A stretch of 64,000 bases of DNA from Rheinheimera soli (GTDB lineage Bacteria; Pseudomonadota; Gammaproteobacteria; Enterobacterales; Alteromonadaceae): the NCBI RefSeq assembly GCF_021290985.1, contig NZ_JAJOYU010000003.1, positions 158,221 to 222,220 on the forward strand, written 5' to 3'. Below are positions 43,620-53,687 of this stretch, one piece after another. Below the pieces are notes generated by a model. The model worked only from the letters and a program-made list of their open reading frames with translations. It was not told the DNA's origin and searched no databases. The position numbers were made by a program, and so were the translations under genes. How positions within the stretch are numbered: position 1 is the first letter of the stretch; each line of letters starts with the position of its first letter.

Positions 43620-46613
43620 GTGAAGGACGTTAATTTTCACAAACCTACAGGTATGAATTCCCTTAGCATCAAGTTTGCGCTACTGGTGTTTATGCTAACT
43701 GTAGTTGCAAGCGCGGCCATCGCCTATGCAGTATTGATGCTGCAACAAAATGTGCTGATTGAACAAGAGAAACACGAATTAAAGCGGCAATCTGAAAAAT
43801 ATGCCCGCGAACTGGATGCCGATTTTTTAACTCGTGAGAAGAAGGCCATCAGTGCCAACAACATAGTAGTGCGCTACTTAAGCAAAACTACAGACTCATC
43901 TCAGGAATTGCCTGCGGTTCTGCCAGATGGCAGTGTACGTGTTCAGGATGACCTGTCTGCCGCTTTTATTCCTCAGTCAAAATTAGATCCTCAGCAAAGT
44001 GCCTGGTTAATGCAAACTGAAGAGTTATGGCAGCAGTTGGCTCCTTTGATGCTGGAGGAGTTTTTTAACTTTTATTTTATTTCCAAGCAAGGTCTGATAA
44101 GAATAACGCCGGCAGACTGGGCGCTGGAAGTGCCTGTCACTCATGATTTCACCAAAGATATCTTCTTTGATATTGCCACGCCGGAACAAAACCCCAGCCG
44201 TTTACCACGCTGGACTCCGATTTATTACGATCCGATCTGGCAAAAATGGATGACGAGTCTGGTGATCCCCGTGTATGCCGCAGATGAGTTTTTAGGGGTG
44301 ACGGCTAGCGATTATATTCTGGATGAATTGTTTCTTGATTTAGCCAGCATTGAACAATCGTCCGGTGGCTTGCACAGTATGTTGTTTGATCCTCAAGGCA
44401 ATTTATTACTCGATGGCAAAAAACCTGTGCCGCTGCAAAAAAGCGGACAACAAAACTTTGATGCCCGATACAGTTCAGTGGCACCAAGAAGACCTGAGCT
44501 GGCTGCTTTTATTCAACAAGTGACAACCAACCCAGCAGCGTCGGAGTTGCTGCAGGCAGATTTGGCCAACTATCTGGTGTCAGCCGCCAAAGTGCAACGT
44601 TTGGATTGGTATCTGACCTTGTATCAGGATAAACAGGTGGTCGTTAGCGGCCTGCAGGATTTTCGTGACAATGTGATGCTGATTTTTCTGGCTGTTGCAG
44701 TCGTGGTGGCATTGTCTCTGCAGTTTTTTATTTACCAGTTTATTTTAAAGCGCTTAACCCGTTTGTCTTCTGCCGTGCAACGGATCAGCAGGGGCGATTT
44801 ACAGCAACTTACTCTGGATCAGAATGACGATGAAATTGGCATGCTCAATCGTGCTTTTAATGGCATGGCTGAAGAAATCCATCAACTGATCTCCGGTTTA
44901 AATACCCGCATAGGTGAAAAAGAAGAAGCGGAACGTGCCACCCGTAAACTAACCAAAGCTGTAGCCTTTTCCAGTTCGGGTATTTTATTGACCGATAAAG
45001 AGTTGCATATTGAATACGTGAACCCTTTTATGCTGGAGCTGATGGGCTGCACTGCAGAGCAGATGATGCAAAAGCCATTGTCGTCTTTGTTTGCCGCTGA
45101 GATGTTTTTTGTGGGTGAAGAAATATCGCAGACCTTGCAGGAGCGCCACCACTGGCGCGGCGATATGCTGTTGCAACATGTGTTGCGCAAAATTTGGGTG
45201 TCACTGGCGATAGCCCCTATCCGCGATGAAAAGGGAGAGGTCAGTAACTATGTCTGCGCTATGCAGGACATCTCTTTTATCAAAGAAAGTCAGCGAAAAA
45301 TGGAGCAACTGGCTTACTACGATATGCTAACTGGCCTTGCCAATCGCAGTTATTTTCGTGACCAGTTACGCAAAGCTATTGCGATGTCGTCCCGTGGTTA
45401 TTACCACTTTGCTTTGTTGTATTTTGATCTGGATGAATTTAAACGCATCAACGATACGCTGGGCCATGACGCCGGAGACGAACTACTGAAAGAAGTGGCG
45501 CGCAGGTTGATTAGCCGTTTACGCGAGGAAGACACCATAGCGCGTTTGGGCGGCGATGAGTTTGCAGTGATTTTAAGTGGTATTAAAGATAGAGCCCATG
45601 CAGCCTTGATCGCTGAAAACCTGCAGCAAAGTTTTGCAGCTCCGGTAAAACTGACTGGCCAGGAAGTGGCTATCAGCGCCAGTATAGGCATCACTATAGC
45701 GCCTGAAGATGCGGCCGACGAAGAACTGCTGCTCAAACATGCCGATTTGGCCATGTACGAAGCCAAGGCCCGTGGTCGCAATACCTATCATTTTTTCAGC
45801 CAGGATTTAAACGAAGCAGCCAAAGAAAAACTGCAAATAGAAAACCATTTGCGTGAAGCCATTCGTGAACATCAGTTTGTGTTGTATTACCAGCCGAAAA
45901 TCGACATTCGTACTAATGTGGTGATTGGTTATGAAGCCTTATTGCGTTGGATCCGGCCTGACGGTTCGATGATCCCACCACTGCGCTTTATTCCTGTGGC
46001 GGAAAGCACAGGGCTGATTGTTGAAATAGGCGAGTGGATTATCTGGGAAGCCTGTCGTTTTATCAGTCGTCAGCAATCCAGAGGCCATGATGTGACTATT
46101 TCTATCAACCTGTCGGCGCGACAATTTACCGATCAAAACCTGGCCGAAGTGGTTGAACGGGTGTTACAACGTACTGGTGCTAAGCCAGACAAACTGATCT
46201 TTGAAATTACCGAGTCGATGCTGATGGGGGACACTGATGCGGCTATTGCCCAGTTAAATGAGTTAAAAGGACTGGGTGTGACTTTATCTATTGATGACTT
46301 TGGTACAGGCTATTCATCGCTGAGTTATTTAAAGCGATTCCCGGTAGACGAGCTGAAAATAGATCGTTCTTTTGTCAAAGATATTCCGGCAGACACCAAC
46401 GACATGGACATAGTTGCGGCCATTATCGCTATGGCGCAAAAAATGAACCTGCGGGTCGTGGCTGAAGGCGTTGAAACCATAGAGCAGATCGAATTCTTAA
46501 AAAACAATGCTTGCTATCTGGTGCAAGGTTATTACTTCAGCATGCCAAGGGCAGAGCAGGACTTATATAACCTGAGTTATCAACCATTACTAATAGGGGC
46601 TGCTTCACTGTAA
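43620..46613 (+). CDS. Membrane sensor GGDEF/EAL protein (c-di-GMP turnover)
   Basis: The protein of about 997 residues has one membrane segment (near residue 20-40), a periplasmic sensor region of about 300 residues that looks like a Cache-type domain (LPRWTPIYYDPIWQKWMTSLVIPVY in pieces), a second membrane segment, HAMP (RLTRLSSAVQRISRGDLQQL), PAS, GGDEF and EAL domains. The synthase motif GGDEF is intact (ARLGGDEFAVIL), and the EAL domain shows YEALLRW, NLSARQF and DDFGTGYSSLSYLKRFPVDELKID, so both activities are possible. The GTG start at 43620 has AGGAAAT 6 bases upstream; ATG 43653 is an alternative. The ligand is unknown. Confidence 0.9.
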   Translation: MKDVNFHKPTGMNSLSIKFALLVFMLTVVASAAIAYAVLMLQQNVLIEQEKHELKRQSEKYARELDADFLTREKKAISANNIVVRYLSKTTDSSQELPAVLPDGSVRVQDDLSAAFIPQSKLDPQQSAWLMQTEELWQQLAPLMLEEFFNFYFISKQGLIRITPADWALEVPVTHDFTKDIFFDIATPEQNPSRLPRWTPIYYDPIWQKWMTSLVIPVYAADEFLGVTASDYILDELFLDLASIEQSSGGLHSMLFDPQGNLLLDGKKPVPLQKSGQQNFDARYSSVAPRRPELAAFIQQVTTNPAASELLQADLANYLVSAAKVQRLDWYLTLYQDKQVVVSGLQDFRDNVMLIFLAVAVVVALSLQFFIYQFILKRLTRLSSAVQRISRGDLQQLTLDQNDDEIGMLNRAFNGMAEEIHQLISGLNTRIGEKEEAERATRKLTKAVAFSSSGILLTDKELHIEYVNPFMLELMGCTAEQMMQKPLSSLFAAEMFFVGEEISQTLQERHHWRGDMLLQHVLRKIWVSLAIAPIRDEKGEVSNYVCAMQDISFIKESQRKMEQLAYYDMLTGLANRSYFRDQLRKAIAMSSRGYYHFALLYFDLDEFKRINDTLGHDAGDELLKEVARRLISRLREEDTIARLGGDEFAVILSGIKDRAHAALIAENLQQSFAAPVKLTGQEVAISASIGITIAPEDAADEELLLKHADLAMYEAKARGRNTYHFFSQDLNEAAKEKLQIENHLREAIREHQFVLYYQPKIDIRTNVVIGYEALLRWIRPDGSMIPPLRFIPVAESTGLIVEIGEWIIWEACRFISRQQSRGHDVTISINLSARQFTDQNLAEVVERVLQRTGAKPDKLIFEITESMLMGDTDAAIAQLNELKGLGVTLSIDDFGTGYSSLSYLKRFPVDELKIDRSFVKDIPADTNDMDIVAAIIAMAQKMNLRVVAEGVETIEQIEFLKNNACYLVQGYYFSMPRAEQDLYNLSYQPLLIGAASL

Positions 46614-46700
46614 CCTGCTGTTGGGAGTACGCCAGCCCTGCTGAGTGCTTTTCTTCATACAGTTTACAGGGCGACACCCCAATAAAACCAGGAAACATCC

Positions 46701-49700
46701 ATGATCAAACTAAGACTGTCCTTGTGCAGTACGGCAATGCTTTGCGCTTTATTGCCCGCTGCTTCGGCGGATCAAACCACGCCGGTTCAAGGGATCCGTG
46801 ATAAATCACCACAACTTTACGCCTTAACGAATGCCACTGTGATCACTGAACCAGGCAAACGCCTGGACAATGCCACTGTGCTGATTAGCAATGGCAAAAT
46901 CAGCAAAATTCAAAATAAAGCTGATGTGCCAGCTGGCTATCAGACCATAGATGCCAGTGGTTATTTTATTTATCCGGGTTTTATCGATTTATACAGTCAG
47001 TATGGTCTGCCCAAAGCAGAAAAAGACGCTAAAGCTGGCTTTGGCCGCAAGCCAAATTACAGCAATGAGCGCAAAGGTGGTAACGCCAGTAATGCCGCTA
47101 TTCACGCCCGTCAGCAGTGGGTTAATGAATTTAAACCTGATGCTGAACAAGCAAAAAACTATCAGCAACAGGGTTTTACTACAGTTCAATCGGCCCGTTT
47201 TGATGGTATTTTCCGTGGTCAGGCTTTTGTTGCGTCCTTAGTCGCAGGTTTGCCGAACGAAGCTGTATTACGTGCGCAAGCCAATCAGTTTATGGCCTTT
47301 AGTAAAGGTACTTCAGTTCAAAGTTATCCATCCTCTTTGATGGGCAGCATAGCCCTTATTCGCCAGACTCTGGCCGATGCCAACTGGTACAGTCAGGCTT
47401 ATGGCAAAGATAACTGGCGTTTTTATAATCAGCCTATTGAGTTTAATGCTGACTTAGCTGCTTTAGCCCAGCTGAAAACTCAGGGTGTGGTATTTGAGGC
47501 GGCTGACGATCAGGCGCTGTTGCGTGCGGATAATCTATTAAAAGAGTTTGGACTGGATAAAGTGACATTGGTGGCTTCTGGCTACGAATACAGTCGTATT
47601 GAACAGGTCAAAGCGACTGGCCGTCCTCTGATTTTACCGCTGGCTTTTCCGGCTGCTCCTGCTGTGCAGCAGTTAAATGATCAACTGGATGTGGAGCTGG
47701 CTGCGTTACGTCATTGGGAAAGAGCGCCATCCAACGCTGCGGTATTGGAACAGGCGAAAATTCCTTTTGCGCTGACCCTGCACAAGCTGGAAAAACCAGA
47801 GCAGTTCTGGCCGAATTTACGTAAAGCTGTGTCTTATGGTTTAAGCCAGCAAAAGGCTTTAGCCGCGCTAACCACAGAGCCTGCAAAATGGTTAGGTATG
47901 GACAAGCAGATCGGTAAAATCGCTGTGGGTTATCAGGCCGACTTAGTGGTCAGTAAAGGTGATTTATTTGCTGACGGTGAAATAGTTGCGACCTGGGTTC
48001 GTGGTCAACAACAGCAATTTACAGCTATGGATTTACCAGCCTTTGCTGGTACTTATCAGTTAAGTGTAAACGGCAGCAGCTTGCCACTGGAACTGACAGA
48101 TAAAAAAGGCTCAGTGGAAGGTTCGGTTAAACTGGGCGATAAAACCAGCAAACTGAATCATGTAGCTGTGCAAAAAAATCAGCTGCAATTTGCATTGGAT
48201 TTAAAAGCGCTGGGACAAGGTTCTGGTGTGGCTCAGTTTAGTGGTGAACTCAAAGGTAAAACCTTGCAAGGAAAGTTAGTCACTGCAGAGGGCGCCACAG
48301 TTGCCATCAGCAGTCTGCAACAGCCTCTGGTTGCTACAGCGGATCAGAAAAAGGCGACGGAAAAGCCTGTGATGCTGTCAAAAGTGACGATGCCCAATCG
48401 TGCATTTGGTGTGACACAACAAGCGAAGCAGCAAAATGTGCATATTAAAAATGCCACAGTCTGGACTTCAGCCAAGGCTGGTAAGTTAGAAAATACGGAC
48501 GTACTGGTGAAGGATGGTAAGTTTGTCAAAATTGGCAAAAACTTATCTACGCCTTCAGGTTATCAAGCCATTGATGCCACTGGTATGCACCTGACGGCTG
48601 GTATTATCGATGAACACTCGCATATTGCTATTGATCAGGGCGTGAACGAAGGCTCTGATGCCGTGACCTCTGAAGTGCGTATTGCCGATGTGTTAGACGC
48701 CGATGATATTAATATTTACCGCGGTTTAGCTGGTGGTACTACGACAGCTCAATTATTGCATGGCAGCGCTAATCCTATCGGCGGTCAGGCACAAATTATT
48801 CAGCTGCGCTGGGGCGATAGCTCAGATCAACTGAAATTCAAAGGCGCACCAGAAAGCATCAAGCTTGCTTTGGGTGAAAACGTCAAACAATCCAACTGGG
48901 GCGAAGATTTTGTCAGCCGTTACCCACAAACCCGCAGTGGTGTCGATACTATTATTCGTGATGCCTTCCAGGCCGCGAAAGAATACAAAGCGCAGTGGGC
49001 TGAGTATGAAGATTTATCCAGCTCTGAACGGGCAAAAACTGCACCGCCGCGGGTGGATTACCGCATCAAAACTTTGGTCGAGATTTTAGACAAAGAACGC
49101 TTTATCCATATTCACTCCTATGTGGCGTCAGAAATTCTGATGATCATCAAATTAGCCGACGAAATGGGCTTTAACATCACTACTTTTACGCACATTCTGG
49201 AAGGCTATAAAGTCGCAGACGAGATGAAAGCGCATGGCGCCAGTGCTTCGAGCTTTGCCGATTGGTGGGCTTATAAAATGGAAGTGCAGGATGCTATTCC
49301 AACTAACGTCTGTTTAATGCAACAACAAGGTGTGCTGGTCAGCATCAACTCAGACAGTCCGGATTTACAGCGCCGCCTGAACCAGGAAGCCGCTAAAGCC
49401 GTGGTGTATTGTGGTATGGATGAGCAACAAGCCTTGAATATGGTGACTATTAATCCGGCCATACAACTGAAAATAGACTCTAAAGTAGGTTCAGTGGAAG
49501 AAGGTAAACAGGCTGACTTCGTATTGTGGTCTGCCCATCCATTGTCTGTGTATGCCCGTGCTCAGCAAACCTGGATTGAAGGAGCACCTTATTATCAGCT
49601 GACTGCAGACGAACAGTTACAACTGCAGGTCAAAAACGAAAAACAACAGCTGATCCAGAAGGTGTTACAGGCTTCTGACAGCGAAAAAGCAGGTTCTGGC

Positions 49701-49784
49701 GCTTCATACAAAGCCAATAACCCGGTTTGGCACTGTGAAGATAATCACGACGTGTTATCTGTTGCTTTTGGTCATCAGCATTAA
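46701..49784 (+). CDS. Exported protein with two amidohydrolase domains, only the second with metal ligands
   Basis: The 1027-residue product has a signal peptide (cut near ASA, residue 24) and two amidohydrolase-superfamily domains. In the first (about 40-440) the position of the metal-binding HxH is YSQY (GFIDLYSQYGL), so it should not bind the usual metal pair. The second (about 620-1020) has DEHSHI, then FIHIHSYVASEI, FTHILEGYK and INSDSPDLQRRL, which gives the HxH, two histidines and an aspartate of an active centre. Between them is a beta-rich segment of about 150 residues. It precedes a second, related gene by 11 bases. Activity may be dipeptidase- or imidazolonepropionase-like; substrate unknown. 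Confidence 0.85.
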   Translation: MIKLRLSLCSTAMLCALLPAASADQTTPVQGIRDKSPQLYALTNATVITEPGKRLDNATVLISNGKISKIQNKADVPAGYQTIDASGYFIYPGFIDLYSQYGLPKAEKDAKAGFGRKPNYSNERKGGNASNAAIHARQQWVNEFKPDAEQAKNYQQQGFTTVQSARFDGIFRGQAFVASLVAGLPNEAVLRAQANQFMAFSKGTSVQSYPSSLMGSIALIRQTLADANWYSQAYGKDNWRFYNQPIEFNADLAALAQLKTQGVVFEAADDQALLRADNLLKEFGLDKVTLVASGYEYSRIEQVKATGRPLILPLAFPAAPAVQQLNDQLDVELAALRHWERAPSNAAVLEQAKIPFALTLHKLEKPEQFWPNLRKAVSYGLSQQKALAALTTEPAKWLGMDKQIGKIAVGYQADLVVSKGDLFADGEIVATWVRGQQQQFTAMDLPAFAGTYQLSVNGSSLPLELTDKKGSVEGSVKLGDKTSKLNHVAVQKNQLQFALDLKALGQGSGVAQFSGELKGKTLQGKLVTAEGATVAISSLQQPLVATADQKKATEKPVMLSKVTMPNRAFGVTQQAKQQNVHIKNATVWTSAKAGKLENTDVLVKDGKFVKIGKNLSTPSGYQAIDATGMHLTAGIIDEHSHIAIDQGVNEGSDAVTSEVRIADVLDADDINIYRGLAGGTTTAQLLHGSANPIGGQAQIIQLRWGDSSDQLKFKGAPESIKLALGENVKQSNWGEDFVSRYPQTRSGVDTIIRDAFQAAKEYKAQWAEYEDLSSSERAKTAPPRVDYRIKTLVEILDKERFIHIHSYVASEILMIIKLADEMGFNITTFTHILEGYKVADEMKAHGASASSFADWWAYKMEVQDAIPTNVCLMQQQGVLVSINSDSPDLQRRLNQEAAKAVVYCGMDEQQALNMVTINPAIQLKIDSKVGSVEEGKQADFVLWSAHPLSVYARAQQTWIEGAPYYQLTADEQLQLQVKNEKQQLIQKVLQASDSEKAGSGASYKANNPVWHCEDNHDVLSVAFGHQH

Positions 49785-49795
49785 TGGAGTCATCA

Positions 49796-51094
49796 ATGAA
49801 ATTCTCTAAACTTTTTTTACTGGTGACTGCAGCGCTGAGCCTGACTGCACAGGCGAACGACATAGTGCCGGCACCTAAACAAACTGCAGCCATTTTGTTA
49901 CAGGATGCCACAGTGCATACAGTGACCAATGGCGTATTAAAAGACACTGATGTATTGCTGGTGGACGGAAAAATCAGTGCTATAGGCACAGATTTGGCTG
50001 TGCCTGCTGGCGCGCAAGTGGTGTCTTTACAGGGCAAGCAGTTGTACCCCGGCTTGATTGCTCTGGCGAATCAGCTGGGTTTAACTGAAATTGAAGCAGT
50101 GCGGGCGACGGACGACAGCACTGAAGTGACTCAGACCAACCCGGATATTAAAGCTCAGGTCGCGTATAACGCGGATTCTGAAGTAGTGCCTACTATTCGT
50201 GCCAATGGTTTTAGTTACACTTTGGTGTATCCAAATGGCTCTTTGATTATGGGCCAGTCCGCTTTTATGCAACTGGATGCCTGGAACTGGAAAGATGCCA
50301 CAGTGGTGGATTCAGTGGCTTTGCATATCAAATGGCCACGAGCTGACGTGATGCCTAATCCATGGCGTCCACAAAAGCCTGAAGATATTCGTAAAGCCAG
50401 CCAAAAAGCGATGACTGAGCTTGAAGGCTACTTCAAAACAGCCAAAGCTTATGCGCAAGCTGTGGGCGATGGCGTGAAGTTACCTGTTGATTCGCGTTGG
50501 CAGGCGATGATCCCGGTATTTAAAGGTGAGTTACCGGTATTTGTACATGCCAATGACGAGCGTCAAATTGAACAAGCGATGAAGTTTGCTCAGCACTATG
50601 GTTTTGCCCTGACCATAGTAGGTGGACGTGATGCATGGCGTGTCGCACCGCAACTGGCTGCGGCCAATGTGTCGGTTATTTATACCTCGCCTTATGGCAT
50701 TCCTGAACGTGCCGATGAAGCCAGCAGCCAATCGTTCCAGACTCCGGCTCAGTTGGCTAAAGCAGGGGTGAAATTTGCCTTGTCACTGGATGGTTACTGG
50801 GATACCCGCAATGTGGTATTTGCTGCAGGTCAGGCGATCAGCTATGGCTTAAGTCCGGAGCAGGCGTTACGTTCTGTTACACTTGATGCCGCTGCTATTG
50901 CTGGTGTAGCTGATAAAATCGGTAGCATCGAAGTGGGTAAGGCTGCCACTCTGGTGGTGTCTGATGGTGATATTTTTGATTATCTCGGGCACAAAGTACG
51001 TTATATGTGGATTGATGGCCGTGCTGTTGACTTAAATAGCCGCCACAAACAACTGCACGACAAATACCAGCAGCGTTATCAGGCTAAAAACTGA
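49796..51094 (+). CDS. Exported amidohydrolase-like protein lacking the HxH motif
   Basis: The 432-residue product has a signal peptide (residues 1-20, ending AQA) and an amidohydrolase-like fold that aligns with the first domain of the preceding gene. In place of HxH it has ALANQL in LYPGLIALANQLGL. VFVHAND keeps one histidine and FALSLDGYW one aspartate. It ends with the standard urease-like C-terminal segment SIEVGKAATLVVSDGD. It may be a structural or regulatory partner of the preceding enzyme. The start at 49796 has ATGGAGT upstream; the ATG at 49784 overlaps the previous stop codon. Confidence 0.8.
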   Translation: MKFSKLFLLVTAALSLTAQANDIVPAPKQTAAILLQDATVHTVTNGVLKDTDVLLVDGKISAIGTDLAVPAGAQVVSLQGKQLYPGLIALANQLGLTEIEAVRATDDSTEVTQTNPDIKAQVAYNADSEVVPTIRANGFSYTLVYPNGSLIMGQSAFMQLDAWNWKDATVVDSVALHIKWPRADVMPNPWRPQKPEDIRKASQKAMTELEGYFKTAKAYAQAVGDGVKLPVDSRWQAMIPVFKGELPVFVHANDERQIEQAMKFAQHYGFALTIVGGRDAWRVAPQLAAANVSVIYTSPYGIPERADEASSQSFQTPAQLAKAGVKFALSLDGYWDTRNVVFAAGQAISYGLSPEQALRSVTLDAAAIAGVADKIGSIEVGKAATLVVSDGDIFDYLGHKVRYMWIDGRAVDLNSRHKQLHDKYQQRYQAKN

Positions 51095-51098
51095 GTAG

Positions 51099-51125
51099 TC
51101 AGGGGCGAAAGCCCCTGAATTTTTT
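51099..51125 (+). terminator. Hairpin with GAAA tetraloop between amidohydrolase and peptidase genes
   Basis: TCAGGGGC (51099-51106) and GCCCCTGA (51111-51118) close a GAAA loop; A and six T follow. It lies 10 bases ahead of the ribosome site of the peptidase gene, so it may be a partial terminator or a processing site. Confidence 0.7.
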
Positions 51126-51136
51126 AAGGAAATACT

Positions 51137-52810
51137 ATGAAACTGATGTCAATCAGTGCTTTATCCGCCATGCTGGTGCTGGCGGGCTGTCAAAGTACCT
51201 CAACACCTTCTTCTGTGGCTGCTTTGCCAAAAGCCAGCGCTAAAGCCATTGAAGCGCATATGACGTTTTTAGGCGATGACAGCCTGGAAGGCCGGGATAC
51301 CGGTAGCCGTGGTCATCAAATTGCGTCGAATTATATTGCCACTCAGTTGGCCGCTTTAGGTTTAGAGCCGGCCGGTGAGCAGGGCTATTTCCAGTCTGTG
51401 CCTTTACGCAAAGCCATGCTGGTGCAAAGCAGTGCCAAAATGTCGCTGACTAAAAATGGCAAAACCACAGACTTTGATTATCCAAAACAGTTTTTTACGG
51501 GTCCAAGCACTTTGCATGCGAAAGCCGATGTCACAGCGCCATTGGTCTTTGTCGGTTATGGCTTAGTGTCCAAAGAGTTTAATCTGGATGACTACGCCAA
51601 TCTGGATGTAAAAGGCAAAATAGTAGTGATGCTCAGTGGTCGCCCTAAATCTTTACCCAGTGAAGAAGCGGCTCATATCCAAAGTTTAAAAGCAGAAAAC
51701 GCGGCTGAACGTGGTGCTGTGGGTATCCTTACCCTGCATACTCCTTCAGAAGAAAAAGTGCGGCCTTATGCTAATAGTCTGATGTATTTAACCAGCCCTC
51801 GTATGCGCTGGCTGCATAAAGACGGTAAAGCAGAAGGTGAATTTGAGTCACTACTGGGTGGTGCTTACTTACATCCTGACGCTGCTAAAAACCTGTTTGA
51901 AGGAGCCAGCCGTTCTCTGGACGATATTTTTGCAGACTTAGCCGCAGAAAAAGTGCCTACAGGTTTTGCCTTAGAAGGTACTGTTAATTTAAAACGTGAA
52001 TCCACTATGGAAGATATCACCAGCCCGAACGTGGTTGCAGTATTGCCAGGTTCTGATCCGGTGCTTAAAGATGAATATGTGGTGGTGACGGCTCACTCTG
52101 ATCACATTGGTTTTTCCAACGATGTGCGCAGCAAAGATAAAATCAATAACGGCCTGATGGACAATGCCGCTGGTGTCAGCATTATGCTGGAAACTGCGCG
52201 TTTATTTGCTCAGCAGGCAGAACGGCCAAAACGTTCTATTTTATTTGTTGCGGTAACTGGTGAAGAGAAAGGCTTATTGGGCGCTGACTATTTTGCTCAT
52301 AATCCAACCCGTCCAATCGACAAGCTGGTGGCGAACGTCAATATCGATATGCCAGTGTTGTTGTATCCTTTTGCTGACATAGTTGCATTTGGTGCTAACC
52401 ATTCCAGTTTAGGTGCAACAGTGGATACAGCTGCAGCTGCAGTGGGTATTAGTCAAAGCCCGGATCCAATGCCGGAACAGGCTATTTTTACCCGTTCAGA
52501 TCACTACACTTTAGTGCAGCAAGGTGTGCCATCTGTATTTCTGATGACAGGCTTTACGTCTAAAGATCCAGCTCAAAAAGGGGGCGAAGTCTGGGGCAAG
52601 TTTTTTGCCAAGCATTACCACAAGCCGACTGATGACAAGGCGGGTTTAACTGCTGACTTTGGTGCTATTCGTTACGATGCCGGGGCTACTTTCGCCGACA
52701 TTAACTTCGGTATTACCACTGAAGTGGCGAATAATCCGCAGCGGCCAGTCTGGTTAAAAGACAGTTTCTTTGGCAAGATTTTTGGCAAAGACTACAACCA
52801 ACAGAAGTAG
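51137..52810 (+). CDS. M28-family metallopeptidase, lipoprotein
   Basis: The 557-residue product has a type II signal peptide with lipobox LAGC (cysteine near residue 18). The M28 aminopeptidase zinc sites are all visible: VVVTAHSDHIGF gives His and the catalytic Asp, NGLMDNAAGVS gives the bridging Asp, TGEEKGLLGADYF gives the Glu pair, NVNIDMP gives the next Asp, and SDHYTLVQQGVPSVF gives the last His. An inserted PA-like domain (FVGYGLVSKEFNLDDYANLDVKGKIVVML) precedes it. It ends the run of exported hydrolase genes and is followed by a bidirectional terminator. Confidence 0.92.
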   Translation: MKLMSISALSAMLVLAGCQSTSTPSSVAALPKASAKAIEAHMTFLGDDSLEGRDTGSRGHQIASNYIATQLAALGLEPAGEQGYFQSVPLRKAMLVQSSAKMSLTKNGKTTDFDYPKQFFTGPSTLHAKADVTAPLVFVGYGLVSKEFNLDDYANLDVKGKIVVMLSGRPKSLPSEEAAHIQSLKAENAAERGAVGILTLHTPSEEKVRPYANSLMYLTSPRMRWLHKDGKAEGEFESLLGGAYLHPDAAKNLFEGASRSLDDIFADLAAEKVPTGFALEGTVNLKRESTMEDITSPNVVAVLPGSDPVLKDEYVVVTAHSDHIGFSNDVRSKDKINNGLMDNAAGVSIMLETARLFAQQAERPKRSILFVAVTGEEKGLLGADYFAHNPTRPIDKLVANVNIDMPVLLYPFADIVAFGANHSSLGATVDTAAAAVGISQSPDPMPEQAIFTRSDHYTLVQQGVPSVFLMTGFTSKDPAQKGGEVWGKFFAKHYHKPTDDKAGLTADFGAIRYDAGATFADINFGITTEVANNPQRPVWLKDSFFGKIFGKDYNQQK

Positions 52811-52815
52811 TTGAT

Positions 52816-52852
52816 ACGGGTCAGGGCGTAAGCTCTGACCCGTCTTCTTTTT
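52816..52852. terminator. Bidirectional terminator after the M28 peptidase
   Basis: ACGGGTCAGGGC (52816-52827) pairs with GCTCTGACCCGT (52832-52843) around GTAA, with one G-U pair, then a T-rich tail. It lies in the convergent gap to the double-receiver gene. Confidence 0.85.
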
Positions 52853-53648
52853 AGTGTTCCATGATGCGGCTTAATAAAGCCCGCACTGTTTCAGGTTCAA
52901 AAGGTTTATCACACAAGGCATTGACGCCAGATTGCGCAATATTCGCTAAGTGTGATTCATTGGCTTCACTGGTCACCATCAATACCGGTATATGGCTTTG
53001 CTGGCTATGTTCACGGATATACTGGGTCAGCTCCTGACCGTTCACTTCCGGCATATTAAAATCTGTCACCACCAAATCAAACATGTTGTTTTTCAAAAGC
53101 TCAATGGCTTGTTGCCCATCTTCGGCTTCAGTTAAATGCCCAATGCCCAGATTTTGCAGTACACGTTTAATATGGTTGCGGGCCAGGCGGCTGTCGTCTA
53201 CCACTAACACTCGTACATCATGCACATCAAATAAACTCAGTTCCAGCTCAGCCGGGCTTAACAAGTCGATAGCCGCATTTAAGGCTTTGCCCAACTGAAT
53301 GGAGTTAAAAGGTTTAGGTAAAATGGCTACCACACCGGATTGCTTAAATTGTTCCAGCTGAGCTTTTTTGGTTTCAGAAGAAATTAATACAAAAGGCACA
53401 TCCGCTAAATCAGCGTCGTTTTTCAGTTTCGCCAGCAGTTCCAGACTAGTGCCTTGTTCAAAGTACAAACTACTGATCACTAAATCGGCTTTGTGTTGCT
53501 TCAGCTGCACCATGGCAGTGGCAATACTGTCGGCTGTGCTGACTTGAGTTGCGCCTTCTTCGGCCAGTTGTTTGATAATAATTTTGCGCTGAACATCAGA
53601 AGGTTCGATCAGCAGAATAGATAAATCGGCAGGGGAGAGTTGTTGCAT
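52851..53648 (-). CDS. Double receiver-domain protein, first domain lacking the phospho-acceptor
   Basis: The 265-residue protein consists of two CheY-like receiver domains without an output domain. In the second (about residues 143-262) the pattern is complete: VVDDSR, then TDFNMP with the phosphorylatable aspartate, VTSEA and DKPF. In the first (about 8-120) the corresponding position reads VISSLYF, so the aspartate is missing, while LISSE and LPKPF remain. It may act as a phosphate sink or scaffold in a chemotaxis or phosphorelay system. No kinase gene is adjacent. It shares its 3' side with a terminator. Confidence 0.87.
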   Translation of the reverse strand: MQQLSPADLSILLIEPSDVQRKIIIKQLAEEGATQVSTADSIATAMVQLKQHKADLVISSLYFEQGTSLELLAKLKNDADLADVPFVLISSETKKAQLEQFKQSGVVAILPKPFNSIQLGKALNAAIDLLSPAELELSLFDVHDVRVLVVDDSRLARNHIKRVLQNLGIGHLTEAEDGQQAIELLKNNMFDLVVTDFNMPEVNGQELTQYIREHSQQSHIPVLMVTSEANESHLANIAQSGVNALCDKPFEPETVRALLSRIMEH

Positions 53649-53687
53649 CAGACGCTCGCTTGATCCACTTGGGTATAAAGGGGCGGT

